DNA from: Gammaproteobacteria bacterium
Lineage (GTDB): Bacteria > Pseudomonadota > Gammaproteobacteria > Pseudomonadales > Azotimanducaceae
Assembly: GCA_018665025.1 (NCBI GenBank)
Contig: JABJED010000056.1
Coordinates: 1-33,814 of the forward strand
Length of the DNA stretch: 33,814 bases
Direction of reading: 5' to 3'
Part shown: piece after piece, positions 16,693 to 25,913 of the stretch
How positions within the stretch are numbered: position 1 is the first letter of the stretch
Layout of the letters: each line of letters starts with the position of its first letter
Notes under the pieces: generated by a model
What the model saw: the letters and a program-made list of their open reading frames with translations, nothing else
What the model was told of the DNA's origin: nothing
The model's database searches: none
Translations under genes and position numbers: made by a program

Positions 16693-17104
16693 ATGCGATC
16701 GACTATCCGAAAGTCACCCAAACCTACCCAAACCTACCTGAACCATCATCTGGATTCTTCCAGGTGGGAGGTTTACGAACCTCAGGCTGGTGACATTGTG
16801 ATGACGACCTCCTACAAATGCGGAACAACGTTCACCCAACAGATTCTGTACAACATGTTGGTACGGAATACTGCAGGAGATCGCGAAAAGCGCACAACCG
16901 TCAAAAATGCCGGAAGTCTTTAAAGGCGGGCAAGCCACGTTTATCAACAAGGGCACAAATGGTCGATGGCGAGATGTTCTCACCGATGAGGGTCTTGACT
17001 TATACAAAGAAACCCGGGGCAAAGTACTCAGTCCGGATTGCGCGACCTGGCTGGAAGAGGGCGCCGGTAAGAATATTGAGTTGGGATATGATGATTATTT
17101 TTAA
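16693..17104 (+). pseudogene. Sulfotransferase remnant: both ends kept, middle lost
   Basis: The first frame (16693-16923) has the N-terminus of a PAPS-dependent sulfotransferase: YEPQAGDIVMTTSYKCGTTF, whose TSYKCGTT (39-46) is the 5'-phosphosulfate loop. A second frame (16907-17104, readable from about 16868) has the C-terminus, FKGGQATFINKGTNGRWRDVL and then WLEEGAG, which contains the 3'-phosphate-binding region. Family members are about 280-320 residues; only about 137 codons remain and the halves are in different frames. About 450-550 bp including the catalytic His region has therefore been deleted, with the join near 16860-16905. A working enzyme is not possible. Confidence 0.85.
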
Positions 17105-17118
17105 TTGGAGTACCTGTG

Positions 17119-17949
17119 ATGGGAAGACTGGAAGGTAAAGTAGCGGTAATAACGGGTGGAGCCAGCGGTATTGGCGAAGGAACAGCCAGGAAGTTTGTTG
17201 CTGAGGGTGCCAGATGCGTCATTGCGGATCTGCAACTGGAGCGAGCCCAGGTGCTTGCGACGGAACTCGGTGACGCCTGTGTTGCCATTAGTGCGGATGT
17301 GGCGATTGAGGATCAGGTATCCGCGGTCGTTGATCTTGCGGTGGAAACATTCGGACAGCTGGATATCATGTTTAATAATGCGGGTATTCTTGGCAGCGTC
17401 GGCCCTATTGCGGAGATTAGCGCTGAGGGATGGCATCGGACGATGGACGTCCTTCTGTCGAGTGTCTTTTTTGGTATTAAGCACGCGACCCGAGTGATGT
17501 CTCCCAAAGGAAGCGGTGTGATTATCAACACCGCATCGACAGCAGGCGTTCGAGCCGGATTAGGACCGCATGTCTATACTGCGGCTAAGCATGCGGTCAT
17601 TGGGCTTAGTCAGTCAGTGGCGCCAGAGCTTGGGCCTAAAGGTATCCGTTGTAATGTCGTCTGTCCTGGCGGTACGGTAACCGGTTTAACCGCGCGGCTG
17701 GCGGTCGGGGACCATAACAATCTCGAAGAAGCGACAAAAGTGATAGGTGTTAACAACCCAATGGGTCGGGGTGGCAGGGTGGAAGACATCGCCAATGCTG
17801 TGACGTTTCTTGCTTCCGATGAAGCCGGTTTTGTAAATGGGTCGGTATTCGTCGTAGATGGGGGAGGCGAGGTCATTGCTGATCGCAACGGTACTTTCGT
17901 CGACATGGGCGCAATTACCGTGCAGGAAGCAGACCGGACGGGAGTGTAA
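17119..17949 (+). CDS. Short-chain dehydrogenase/reductase, NAD-type
   Basis: A 276-residue classical SDR. TGGASGIG is at 12-19, Asp37 at the end of the second strand suggests NAD(H), NNAGI at 86-90, Ser140 and YTAAK (Tyr153, Lys157) form the active site, and NGSVFVVDGGGEV closes the domain. The ATG at 17119 has TGGAG 9 bases upstream; a GTG directly before it is less likely. It is the 5' member of a pair with the SnoaL-like gene, 2 bp apart. Family members of this type oxidise cyclic or secondary alcohols. Confidence 0.94.
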   Translation: MGRLEGKVAVITGGASGIGEGTARKFVAEGARCVIADLQLERAQVLATELGDACVAISADVAIEDQVSAVVDLAVETFGQLDIMFNNAGILGSVGPIAEISAEGWHRTMDVLLSSVFFGIKHATRVMSPKGSGVIINTASTAGVRAGLGPHVYTAAKHAVIGLSQSVAPELGPKGIRCNVVCPGGTVTGLTARLAVGDHNNLEEATKVIGVNNPMGRGGRVEDIANAVTFLASDEAGFVNGSVFVVDGGGEVIADRNGTFVDMGAITVQEADRTGV

Positions 17950-17951
17950 CA

Positions 17952-18467
17952 ATGGCAGAAGTTGGACAGGTTCCGAATCTGGAAGAAATGGCAGATCGGT
18001 TAGCGATTATTGAAATCATGCACACCTATGCGCGCGGTGTTGATCGGGCTGACGCTGAAATATTGAAGTCGGCTTGTTGGGACGACGCCGAGTTGGACTA
18101 TGGCGGTTATAAAGGCCCTGCTCATGCATTTTGCGATGCGTTGCCCGATGGGCTGCGTAAGTTCGTCAACACCCAGCATCAGATATCAAACACGCTGATC
18201 AGGATTGAGGGTGGCATCGCTAATGTTGAGTCTTACTTGACGGCACATCATCGCAGGCCAGACGATACCGAGATGACCTACATCGGCCGTTACCTGGATC
18301 GAATGGAAAAGCGGCAGGGCGTTTGGAAGATCAAGTTCAGACAGATCGTAATGACCTGGCACCAGGACACTGCGATATCGGAAGACTTCGATAATAACCA
18401 GTCATTGGTGCCAATTACCCGTGCGACCCATGGACCGGATGATCCTTCGTTTGAGTTTCTTGATTAG
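17952..18467 (+). CDS. SnoaL-like (NTF2-fold) protein
   Basis: A 171-residue protein of the SnoaL-like / NTF2-fold group related to BaiE-type dehydratases. The first helix reads RLAIIEIMHTYARGVDRADA, followed by WDDAELDYGGYKGPA; the NTQHQISNTLI segment holds the family's central His, and YIGRYLDRMEK is the typical C-terminal strand. It starts 2 bp after the SDR, implying co-translation. Such proteins act as small dehydratases, isomerases or cyclases in polyketide, steroid and aromatic pathways. A paralogue lies at 29975-30475. Confidence 0.85.
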   Translation: MAEVGQVPNLEEMADRLAIIEIMHTYARGVDRADAEILKSACWDDAELDYGGYKGPAHAFCDALPDGLRKFVNTQHQISNTLIRIEGGIANVESYLTAHHRRPDDTEMTYIGRYLDRMEKRQGVWKIKFRQIVMTWHQDTAISEDFDNNQSLVPITRATHGPDDPSFEFLD

Positions 18468-18535
18468 TTTGTAAGGCGCTTAGATGTTCGGATGGTGTCG
18501 TTGGCCTATTTACTTTTGCGGGTAATGACCGAGAG

Positions 18536-18874
18536 TTAAACCTCTTCGGCGAACCTGGCCTCCATTTGCAAGTAGCCGTCTGCATCCGGGTGTCTTGACC
18601 AGATATCCTGCCATCCTTCTCCTTCAAAAACCTCTTTGAACCCCTTGGCCCTGTGTTCTTTTGAGTCCCAGTTGATGATCCAGGTCACGTTAGCTGCGCC
18701 GTGCTTTTGCGGCGTCGGGTCGGAGCCGGTTAGTTCAATGGCATTGCCATTATCGAGCCAGAAGCCGACAACATTCAGGTTGGCTTTCAAAAATGGTGCA
18801 GCTTCATCGATCGCCCATTTCTTGTAGTCGTCAAACTTAGCGGGGTCATAGTGATAGCATCTTATTTCAAACAT
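18536..18874 (-). CDS. NIPSNAP-like dimeric alpha/beta-barrel protein
   Basis: A 112-residue protein with the ferredoxin-like pattern of NIPSNAP domains: MFEIRCYHYDPAKFDDYKKW, VVGFWLDNG, NVTWIINWDSKEHRAKGFKE, and a C-terminal LQMEARF strand. Function is unknown; related domains occur in catabolic operons. Its ATG overlaps the stop of the dehalogenase-like gene by one base (TAATG), so translation is very likely coupled and the two products may act together. Confidence 0.75.
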   Translation of the reverse strand: MFEIRCYHYDPAKFDDYKKWAIDEAAPFLKANLNVVGFWLDNGNAIELTGSDPTPQKHGAANVTWIINWDSKEHRAKGFKEVFEGEGWQDIWSRHPDADGYLQMEARFAEEV

Positions 18875-19842
18875 TATTCTTCCTCTATATGTTTAAGTAA
18901 CAGCTCAGCGAGTTCGTCGCCATGGGTATTTTGCAAAAAGTGGCCGGCTTTTTCGATGGGGTCGAAGCTGGCGTTCATTTGCCCTGCCCACTTGCGGCCC
19001 CATTTTTCGTTGAAAACATCGTCGGCACATCCCCAGATAAAGTGGACGGGTTTAGCCCACTGAAGCAGGGTGTTGTAAAAGTGAGTCTGGGCGGCACCGT
19101 TCCCGCCGTCGTAATTATCGAAACAGATGGATAGGGGAAATCTGCGCATGCCGTTGAATGCTTCATCGGGCATGTCATGAATAGGTGCGCGGAATCCGTT
19201 GTACACATTGGCAGCTTCGCCTGTCAGCCCTTCAATGGTTTTGCCCTTACTGATGGCCGGAAATGCTACTTCCGGTCCAACCAGACCTGCGCTCAGCACC
19301 ATGAGCGCCGCTATATCTGGTTTCTCACGGAAAAACCGCCCACCTTCATGCCAGTTTTCGTTCCAGTTACGAATCGCCGCTGAGTATTCGTATTCAGCAT
19401 GGTGAAGCCAGGTGTTCATGATCGTAAGTCTGGAGAATCGCTCCGGCATAAACACAGCCTGTGCAAGGCCCGTTGGTCCGCCCCAATCCTGGCAGACCAG
19501 GGTGATGTCTTTGAGATCTAGTGACGTAATCAGGCTGGTCAGGATTTCTGTATGGCGGGCGATGGTGTACCAATCAGGGTCCGTTGGCTTGTCTGATTTA
19601 CCAAAGCCTAGATGGTCTGGTGCGATGCATCGATAACCCGCGGCCAGTAGCTTCGGAATCACATGTCGATAAAGGAAGCTCCAGGTTGGCATGCCGTGCA
19701 TAAGCAGCATGACCGGAGCATCCTTTGGACCTTCGTCCACATAGTGCATCCGCATGTCTTGCCAGTTGTGGTAATTGGGTTGATAGAGAAAGTCCTTGAG
19801 GTGTTTAAAATTTTCGTCCGGCGTTCGAAGGAAATCAGTCAT
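18874..19842 (-). CDS. Haloalkane-dehalogenase-like alpha/beta hydrolase
   Basis: A 322-residue alpha/beta hydrolase very like subfamily I haloalkane dehalogenases: HGMPTWSFLYRHVIP at 49-63, nucleophile Asp119 with Trp120 in VCQDWGGPTG, acid Asp274/275 in WGCADDVF, and His301 in KAGHF. The Asp nucleophile followed by Trp marks dehalogenases and epoxide hydrolases rather than Ser esterases. The oxyanion/halide motif, HGE in DhlA and HGN in LinB types, is HGM here, removing a residue important for halide binding. The cap around 160-180 has W160, W164 as possible halide ligands. The ATG at 19842 has AGAGG upstream and is preferred over the 19866 codon. Dehalogenase activity is plausible but not assured. 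Confidence 0.82.
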   Translation of the reverse strand: MTDFLRTPDENFKHLKDFLYQPNYHNWQDMRMHYVDEGPKDAPVMLLMHGMPTWSFLYRHVIPKLLAAGYRCIAPDHLGFGKSDKPTDPDWYTIARHTEILTSLITSLDLKDITLVCQDWGGPTGLAQAVFMPERFSRLTIMNTWLHHAEYEYSAAIRNWNENWHEGGRFFREKPDIAALMVLSAGLVGPEVAFPAISKGKTIEGLTGEAANVYNGFRAPIHDMPDEAFNGMRRFPLSICFDNYDGGNGAAQTHFYNTLLQWAKPVHFIWGCADDVFNEKWGRKWAGQMNASFDPIEKAGHFLQNTHGDELAELLLKHIEEE

Positions 19843-19932
19843 GCTTGCCTCTTTTCTAATTTTCAATAGATCTGTATAGCTATCTACAACGGTTAATGCT
19901 CTATCTTAGCTGGCTGCATGTCGAGATGATGA

Positions 19933-21408
19933 TCAGGTGCCGCAGAACGTCTGGCGAACGACTTGTTCCGGTTTTGGCCTTTTCGCAAACCTGACATCAA
20001 CTCCCGTCAGGTCATACGGGGTCGCCAGGTTATCGACTAGTGTGTTGAACAGATCGAAGTTCCCCTCCGTAGAGGCAGCTACGATTGATTCTTCGATCAA
20101 GTGATTGCGTGGAATGATCGCGGGGTTGGTGCTGAGCATGTCCTGTTGGCGTGTGGGGTTATCCTCTGTATCTAAACGTGTCTTCCAGCGAGCCATCCAG
20201 CCGTCAAATGCGGAAGGGAAGCCCGCTAGTGAACTGACATTAGCCGTTGGCGCGGTACCTGACAATTCTGACAAGCGGCGAAAAGACAACGTGAAATCCA
20301 GTTGGTGGGCCTCTAGCAGGTCGAGGAAGTCCTTCGCCAGTATTTCATCATCGTCATGATGTGCTGCGAGTCCGAGCTTGCGTTGCATTCCTGAGACATT
20401 AGCATCAAGAAAGTAGGCAGGGAATTTGTCCAGTGCGTCTTTTGCTATTTCAATAGCATTTTCTTCTTTGTCAGCTATGACCGGTACCAGGGCCTGAGCG
20501 AGGCATGCCATATTCCAGTGAGCGATACCTGGCTGGTTACGATAGGCATAGCGACCACCGTGATCTATAGAACTGAATACGGTGTCTGGATTGTAGGTAT
20601 CCATAAAGGCGCAGGGCCCGTAATCGATGGTCTCCCCGGAGAGCAACACATTGTCGGTATTCATTACCCCATGGATAAAGCCGATCATTTGCCAGCTGGC
20701 AACCAGCTTTGCCTGCGCCTGCATGACCTCGTCCAGTAACATCAGGGCCTTGGAGTTAGAGCTGGCGCCTGCCTCGACTGCGGTCGGATAATGTCTTTCG
20801 AGAACATGGTTAACCAGTAAACCCAGTGCTTCTTTGTCTTCTTTGGATGCGAAAAACTGAAATGTACCAATTCTGATATGGCTTTTCGCGACACGAGCGA
20901 GCACCGCGCCGGGCAATGTTTCCTCGCGGTAGACAGGTTCTCCTGTAGTGACCGCTGCTAACGATCGGCTGGTTGGAACACCTAGAGCCGCCATGGCCTC
21001 ACTTACGATGTATTCTCTCATGACGGGGCCGAGTGGTGCTCTTCCGTCTCCCATTCTCGAATAGGGGGTTTGTCCAGACCCTTTTAGCTGTAAGTCGTAT
21101 CTTTCCCCGTCTGTACCAATGACTTCGCCAAGCAAAATGGCGCGACCATCACCCAATTGAGGATTCCAGGATCCGAACTGGTGCCCGGCATAAACAGTTG
21201 CGATGGGATCGGCACCCTCTGGTAGCAGGTTTCCGGCCATGGTTGCGATACCATCATCAGACGATAACCATGCGGGATCGATGTCTAGCAATTGTGCCAG
21301 CTCAGGGTTGGCTCGAATGAGCCCGGGGTTTTCAACCTTCGTCGGCGATTGTCGGGAATAGAACCGTTCTGGTAGCTGGACGTAGGTGTTGTTGAAAGGC
21401 ACACTCAT
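19933..21408 (-). CDS. selO: SelO-type protein adenylyltransferase (YdiU family)
   Basis: A 491-residue SelO pseudokinase. The inverted-nucleotide kinase core is clear: YAGHQFGSWNPQLGDGRA at 73-90, Lys109 in LQLKGSGQTPYSRMGDGRAP, Asn253 in GVMNTDN and Asp262 in DYGPCAF. SelO attaches AMP to Ser/Thr/Tyr of target proteins in redox stress responses. The C-terminus FCGT has a conserved Cys where eukaryotic forms have selenocysteine. Length is normal (E. coli form 478). It is divergent from the acyl-CoA dehydrogenase with just 33 bp between starts. Probably unrelated to the catabolic genes. Confidence 0.96.
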   Translation of the reverse strand: MSVPFNNTYVQLPERFYSRQSPTKVENPGLIRANPELAQLLDIDPAWLSSDDGIATMAGNLLPEGADPIATVYAGHQFGSWNPQLGDGRAILLGEVIGTDGERYDLQLKGSGQTPYSRMGDGRAPLGPVMREYIVSEAMAALGVPTSRSLAAVTTGEPVYREETLPGAVLARVAKSHIRIGTFQFFASKEDKEALGLLVNHVLERHYPTAVEAGASSNSKALMLLDEVMQAQAKLVASWQMIGFIHGVMNTDNVLLSGETIDYGPCAFMDTYNPDTVFSSIDHGGRYAYRNQPGIAHWNMACLAQALVPVIADKEENAIEIAKDALDKFPAYFLDANVSGMQRKLGLAAHHDDDEILAKDFLDLLEAHQLDFTLSFRRLSELSGTAPTANVSSLAGFPSAFDGWMARWKTRLDTEDNPTRQQDMLSTNPAIIPRNHLIEESIVAASTEGNFDLFNTLVDNLATPYDLTGVDVRFAKRPKPEQVVRQTFCGT

Positions 21409-21441
21409 AAGGACGAGTTTACCACACTAGGGAATAAGCAA

Positions 21442-22566
21442 TTGACGGAATCACGACAGGTAATACGCGATCTGGAAAGCGTTGCAGCGGGATTTGCGGA
21501 AGATGTCATCTCCAGACAAAAACGCACGCAGCTTGACCCCGATGATTTTGAGCAATTAAAGGGAACCGGATTCCTTCTTACAGGTGTCCCTGCAGACCAG
21601 GGTGGGTTGTGGCAGGGACCAGCGCGTTCGGCGCGTATGTATTCTGAAATGGTTCGAACGATCGCCCATGGTGATCCTAGTGTAGCGCTGGTCGCGTCGA
21701 TGCATCCAGCGGTGACTGCGTTTTTCCTGGGTGTTGAATCTGTAGATGACGAACCTGATGCGTGGAGAGCTCAGCGGCAGTGGGTTATAGAAAGCGCGCG
21801 CGACTATTGGTGGGGGACAGTGACTTCAGAGCCGGGTTCCGGTGGCGATATTTTGAAGACCCGGTCAATCGCGACACCTGAAAAAGACCATTTTCTTATC
21901 ACAGGTGATAAACATTTTGGGTCCGGGTCCGGACATGCCGACTTTATGATTACCACGGCTAAGGTTGAAGGTTCAGAGCTACCGGAACTCTTCTTTCTGC
22001 AGAACAAAGATGAACCTTGGGATGGGTCAACCGGGTGCAAGCTGACAGTTGAGTGGGATGGTATTGGAATGTCATCGACCCAATCCCACGCCTTTCGCTT
22101 TGAGAATTTCCCGGCGAACAAAACAGTTTCCAGGGAAGTGCTGAGCAAAGTCGCGCCGATAAGCAGCCAGATCAGCAATATGTTGTTTACCGGTGTGGTG
22201 CTTGGGGTCGCTGATAACGCGATGGGTTTTGCCCGAGGAAAGCTTGAAGGAAAAGAACAAGGCATGCGAGCGTTTGAGAAAACGGAATGGGTGAGATGCC
22301 AGAATGAACTCTGGCTTGCTGAACAATCCTATGAGGGCGCGCTGCGCGCCATTGAGGCTGGAGAAGACGCAGCGCACATAACTGCTGTTCGTTGCAAAAT
22401 TACCTGCGCTGAACTAATAGAAACTGCACTTTCGAGAATGAGCAAGGTGGTAGGTGGGGCGAGTTTTTCAAAAGCTATGCCGCTTGCGCAATGGACTCAG
22501 GACGTGAAAGCCCTTGGGTTTCTCCGGCCGCCTTTGCCATTGGCTTATGATCAATTGATGATCTAA
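21442..22566 (+). CDS. Acyl-CoA dehydrogenase family flavoprotein
   Basis: A 374-residue flavoenzyme of the acyl-CoA dehydrogenase superfamily. The FAD-binding middle region is seen in WWGTVTSEPGSGGDI and ITGDKHFGSGSGHADFMIT, followed by a four-helix C-terminal domain with RMSKVVGGASFSKAMPLAQW. Start is a TTG at 21442 with AGGGA upstream. The pattern is not that of a strict beta-oxidation enzyme and also recalls DszC/SfnB-type flavin monooxygenases; the catalytic base could not be located, so either role is possible. It is the only such enzyme in the window. Confidence 0.87.
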   Translation: MTESRQVIRDLESVAAGFAEDVISRQKRTQLDPDDFEQLKGTGFLLTGVPADQGGLWQGPARSARMYSEMVRTIAHGDPSVALVASMHPAVTAFFLGVESVDDEPDAWRAQRQWVIESARDYWWGTVTSEPGSGGDILKTRSIATPEKDHFLITGDKHFGSGSGHADFMITTAKVEGSELPELFFLQNKDEPWDGSTGCKLTVEWDGIGMSSTQSHAFRFENFPANKTVSREVLSKVAPISSQISNMLFTGVVLGVADNAMGFARGKLEGKEQGMRAFEKTEWVRCQNELWLAEQSYEGALRAIEAGEDAAHITAVRCKITCAELIETALSRMSKVVGGASFSKAMPLAQWTQDVKALGFLRPPLPLAYDQLMI

Positions 22567-22657
22567 GTTGTTGCTGGCCGGATGAGGTTCGTGAGCAGAT
22601 GCCCGGATTTAGGTGGTTAGCGGGTCAATGTCCGCGCCGCAGGTGCAGAGGTGTCAT

Positions 22658-23473
22658 ATGAATGTTGTTGAGGCTGGTGAGGAGGCGACCATTCGGTTGC
22701 TGGTTTTCCTGGTGCTGTTCACTGTCTTCGCGATATCGGAGAGATCGTTTCCGCGGAGAGTGAGGAAAGTCGATTGGAGGATTCGTTGGCTTAATAATAT
22801 GCTGCTGTCGTCTCTAAATACGCTTGTGCTTCGTATTTTCGTACCCTTTTCTGGAACTTTGTTTGCGGCTTATTTGTTTGAAGAGCAAGGCGCACTACTT
22901 AAACTAACCGACCTTCCATGGGTCTTGTCGATTGGAATATTTATCGTTTCGTTTGACCTGGCGATATACTTTCAGCACCGATTTTTTCATTGGCTACCTG
23001 CTTTATGGCTGTTACACCGTGTTCATCACACTGATCTTGATTTTGACGTAACCACCGGAAGTCGTTTTCACCCGATATCAATTTTGATATCCATGCTGAT
23101 TAAGTTCGCGCTTATCTTTGGCCTGGGGCCGTTCCCGGTTGCAGTTCTGGCGGCAGAGGTTCTGTTAAACGGAACCTCCATGTTCAACCACAGCAACATT
23201 CGTCTCCCCGATTCGGTCGACAGAGCGTTACGATGGATTATCGTCACGCCGGATATGCACCGCATCCATCATTCGGTGGTTGATACAGAGCATGAATGTA
23301 ACTTTGGTTTCAATTTTTCCTGTTGGGATCGTCTGTTTGGCACTTACCTTGGCGAGGCAGCATTGCCCCAGGGTCAAATGGCGATAGGTATTACGCCGTT
23401 CGACGAAACAGACTCTGTTCGGCTGGATAAATTGCTGACTCAGCCTTTTAGCTGGCGTCCTTCTGGGTCATAA
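22658..23473 (+). CDS. Sterol desaturase/fatty acid hydroxylase family membrane enzyme
   Basis: A 271-residue membrane di-iron enzyme. At least three hydrophobic segments (about 11-25, 47-65 and 90-105) lead to the histidine clusters HRFFH (107-111), HRVHH (120-124), NH at 177-178 and HRIHH (201-205), the 8-His motif of the superfamily. It would hydroxylate or desaturate a lipid or carotenoid-like substrate using O2. The ATG at 22658 has AGAGG about 7 bases upstream; earlier in-frame starts exist at 22613 and 22628. Its last 34 bp overlap the convergent flavoprotein gene. Confidence 0.9.
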   Translation: MNVVEAGEEATIRLLVFLVLFTVFAISERSFPRRVRKVDWRIRWLNNMLLSSLNTLVLRIFVPFSGTLFAAYLFEEQGALLKLTDLPWVLSIGIFIVSFDLAIYFQHRFFHWLPALWLLHRVHHTDLDFDVTTGSRFHPISILISMLIKFALIFGLGPFPVAVLAAEVLLNGTSMFNHSNIRLPDSVDRALRWIIVTPDMHRIHHSVVDTEHECNFGFNFSCWDRLFGTYLGEAALPQGQMAIGITPFDETDSVRLDKLLTQPFSWRPSGS

Positions 23474-25881
23474 AAAGCGGAGAGCTGCACGTCGAGCGGG
23501 TAACGTATTCCGGCGACTTCAATTTCAAACTGCTTTGAGGCCAGCCACTTTTTCGTGACACCTTCGTCGTGTTTTAACAGCGCGATGCCGAGTGAGCGGT
23601 TGATCCTGTGACCCCACATGCCTGAAGTACTAATGCCGACCAGTTCATCGCCGGCGTAAACCGGCTCATCATGGTAGAGCAGGGGTGGGTCTTCATGCTT
23701 GATGGCAATATTCACTAATTTTTCGGCATATTTATTACTGATGTCTTTGAGCGCAGACTTTCCGATAAAGTTGGCTTTACTCATATCAACAGCGAAGCCG
23801 AGTCCGGCGCTATAAGGTGTGATCTCGTCGCCAATATCATCGCCGAAATGTCGGTAACCCTTTTCGACCCGGCACGCATTCATCGCATGATATCCGGCAT
23901 GTGCAAGTTCGAAGGTTGCGCCTACTCTGAGGATTTCTTCGTACACGTGTTGCGCGAACTCAGTGGGGATATATAGCTCATAGCCGAGTTCGCCCACGTA
24001 GGAGAGCCGATTCACCCGGACGCGTGCATAACCGATCTCGAGATCCCTGGACTGATAGTAGGGGAGCGCCGCATCTGAAACATCATCCGGTGTAAGGCCG
24101 GACAGAAGGTCGCGCGACAGGGGCCCCATAATTCCCAGTATAGTAATTGCGCTCCCGGCGTTGGTCGCGAAGGCGTGGGTTTTACTGTCGATGTGTGATG
24201 TTAGCCACTGGAAATCCCTGCCTTCCGATGCGCAACTGGAGACGATCATAAAGCGGTTATCACTTATTCGAGTGACGGTGACATCAGCTTCTATACCCCC
24301 CCTTTCGTTGAGCCACTGGGTGTACACAATCTGGCCTGTATCTACATCCACATTGTTAGCGCAGATATGGTTAAGGGTCGTTAGTGCCTCTATTCCGTCA
24401 AGGTAGAACACCGGATAGCTGGACTGGTCAAACAGAGCTACGCTGTCTCTCAGCGCCAGGCATTCTTCGCGGCAGTCGTCGAACCAGTTTTGTTTTCCAT
24501 AGGAGTATTCGTAAGTTGCACGGTTATTTCCACGCACAAACCAGTTGGGTCGTTCCCATCCCGCAAGCTCGCCCATCACAGCGCCATGGTCGATTAAACG
24601 GTCATGGATAGGGCTTCTTCTGGCACCCCTTGCGGTTTCATACTGGTGATACGGCCAGTGCATCGCATATAGTAGTCCCAGGGTTTCCCTGGTTCTGTTG
24701 ACGAGGTATTTGCGGTTTGACTGAAATGGAAACGTGCGCCTGATATCCACATCCCATAAATCCATCGGTGGGTGATCCTTTGCGATCCATTCAGCCAGTA
24801 CCTTTCCGGCGCCGCCGGAAGATTGAATGCCAATAGAATTAAAGCCTGCGGCGACAAAAACGTTATCGTATTCAGGGACCTTACCCAGCAGGTATCTGTC
24901 ATCCGGCGTAAAGCTTTCAGGACCGTTAAAAAACAACTGAATCCCTGCAGTATTTAATTTTGGGAAGCGTCGGAGCGCTAGTTCCAGAATGGGCTCGAAG
25001 TGATCAATATCCTCAGGCAATGTCCCGAATGCGAAGTCCTTGCTAACGCCATTAACAGACCAGGGTTTTGCCACTGGCTCAAATGCACCAAGCAATAACT
25101 TCCCGGCATCTTCCTTAAAGTAGGCGAATTCATCGGGCACGCGAAGAGTGGGCATACCCGAACGAAGCGAATCCATTGGTTCAGTTACGATGTAGAAATG
25201 TTCCGCCGCCTGCAGTGGTATCGATATACCAATACTGGCGCCCAACTGCCTTGACCACATACCGGCTGCGATCACTAGTTTCCTGGTTTTAATCACGCCA
25301 TCAGCGGTAGTAACCGACAGGACTTTTTCCGCGTCGGTGCTGATTTTCTCGACATGTTGGTTTTCAAGAATAAGTGCACCACCTTTTCGTGCACCTGCGG
25401 CTAAAGCCTGGGTTGTATCAACAGGATTGGTTTGTCCATCGCCGGGAAGATATACCGCCCCGCAAACGTCTTCAATGTTCACGTCGGGCCAATGAGTAGA
25501 GACATCCGCTGCTGATATCTGCTCGACTTCAATACCGAATGCGCGTGCCGTCGAAGCCTGTCGGTTAAGTTCTTCGAGACGCTCAGTATTGAGTGCCAGG
25601 CTAAGTGATCCGGTTCTACGATAGCCCGTTGCCTGACCTGTCTCGTCTTCAAGACCGGCGAAGAGTTCAGTGGTGTAGCGAGCGAGATGGGTCAGGTTTG
25701 CGGTGGCGCGAAGCTGGCCGACCAGTCCTGCGGCGTGCCACGTTGTTCCCGCGGTCAGTTGATTTTGTTCCAGCAGGACGACGTCTTTAATGCCGAGTTT
25801 GGTCAGATGATAGGCTATCGAACAGCCAACGATGCCACCCCCGATAACAAGAACTTCGGTTGAATCAGGCAGGTTACTCAC
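23440..25881 (-). CDS. Dimethylglycine/sarcosine dehydrogenase-like flavoprotein (DAO + GcvT)
   Basis: An 813-residue two-part enzyme. The N-terminal DAO domain has the FAD motif GGGIVGCSIAYHL (14-26) and TTWHAAG, whose His49 is the covalent-FAD position of dimethylglycine and sarcosine dehydrogenases. A linker domain and a C-terminal GcvT aminomethyltransferase domain follow from about residue 430 (GELGYELYIP, VEKGYRHFGDD). It would N-demethylate an amine and pass the one-carbon unit to tetrahydrofolate. Length fits the family (about 810-860). The 3' end overlaps the sterol-desaturase gene by 34 bp on the other strand. Upstream, 32 bp away, lies a decayed VOC gene. Confidence 0.92.
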   Translation of the reverse strand: MSNLPDSTEVLVIGGGIVGCSIAYHLTKLGIKDVVLLEQNQLTAGTTWHAAGLVGQLRATANLTHLARYTTELFAGLEDETGQATGYRRTGSLSLALNTERLEELNRQASTARAFGIEVEQISAADVSTHWPDVNIEDVCGAVYLPGDGQTNPVDTTQALAAGARKGGALILENQHVEKISTDAEKVLSVTTADGVIKTRKLVIAAGMWSRQLGASIGISIPLQAAEHFYIVTEPMDSLRSGMPTLRVPDEFAYFKEDAGKLLLGAFEPVAKPWSVNGVSKDFAFGTLPEDIDHFEPILELALRRFPKLNTAGIQLFFNGPESFTPDDRYLLGKVPEYDNVFVAAGFNSIGIQSSGGAGKVLAEWIAKDHPPMDLWDVDIRRTFPFQSNRKYLVNRTRETLGLLYAMHWPYHQYETARGARRSPIHDRLIDHGAVMGELAGWERPNWFVRGNNRATYEYSYGKQNWFDDCREECLALRDSVALFDQSSYPVFYLDGIEALTTLNHICANNVDVDTGQIVYTQWLNERGGIEADVTVTRISDNRFMIVSSCASEGRDFQWLTSHIDSKTHAFATNAGSAITILGIMGPLSRDLLSGLTPDDVSDAALPYYQSRDLEIGYARVRVNRLSYVGELGYELYIPTEFAQHVYEEILRVGATFELAHAGYHAMNACRVEKGYRHFGDDIGDEITPYSAGLGFAVDMSKANFIGKSALKDISNKYAEKLVNIAIKHEDPPLLYHDEPVYAGDELVGISTSGMWGHRINRSLGIALLKHDEGVTKKWLASKQFEIEVAGIRYPLDVQLSAFYDPEGRQLKG

Positions 25882-25913
25882 TATTTGGCCCTGCCTTCTC
25901 TGACCATCGTGCC

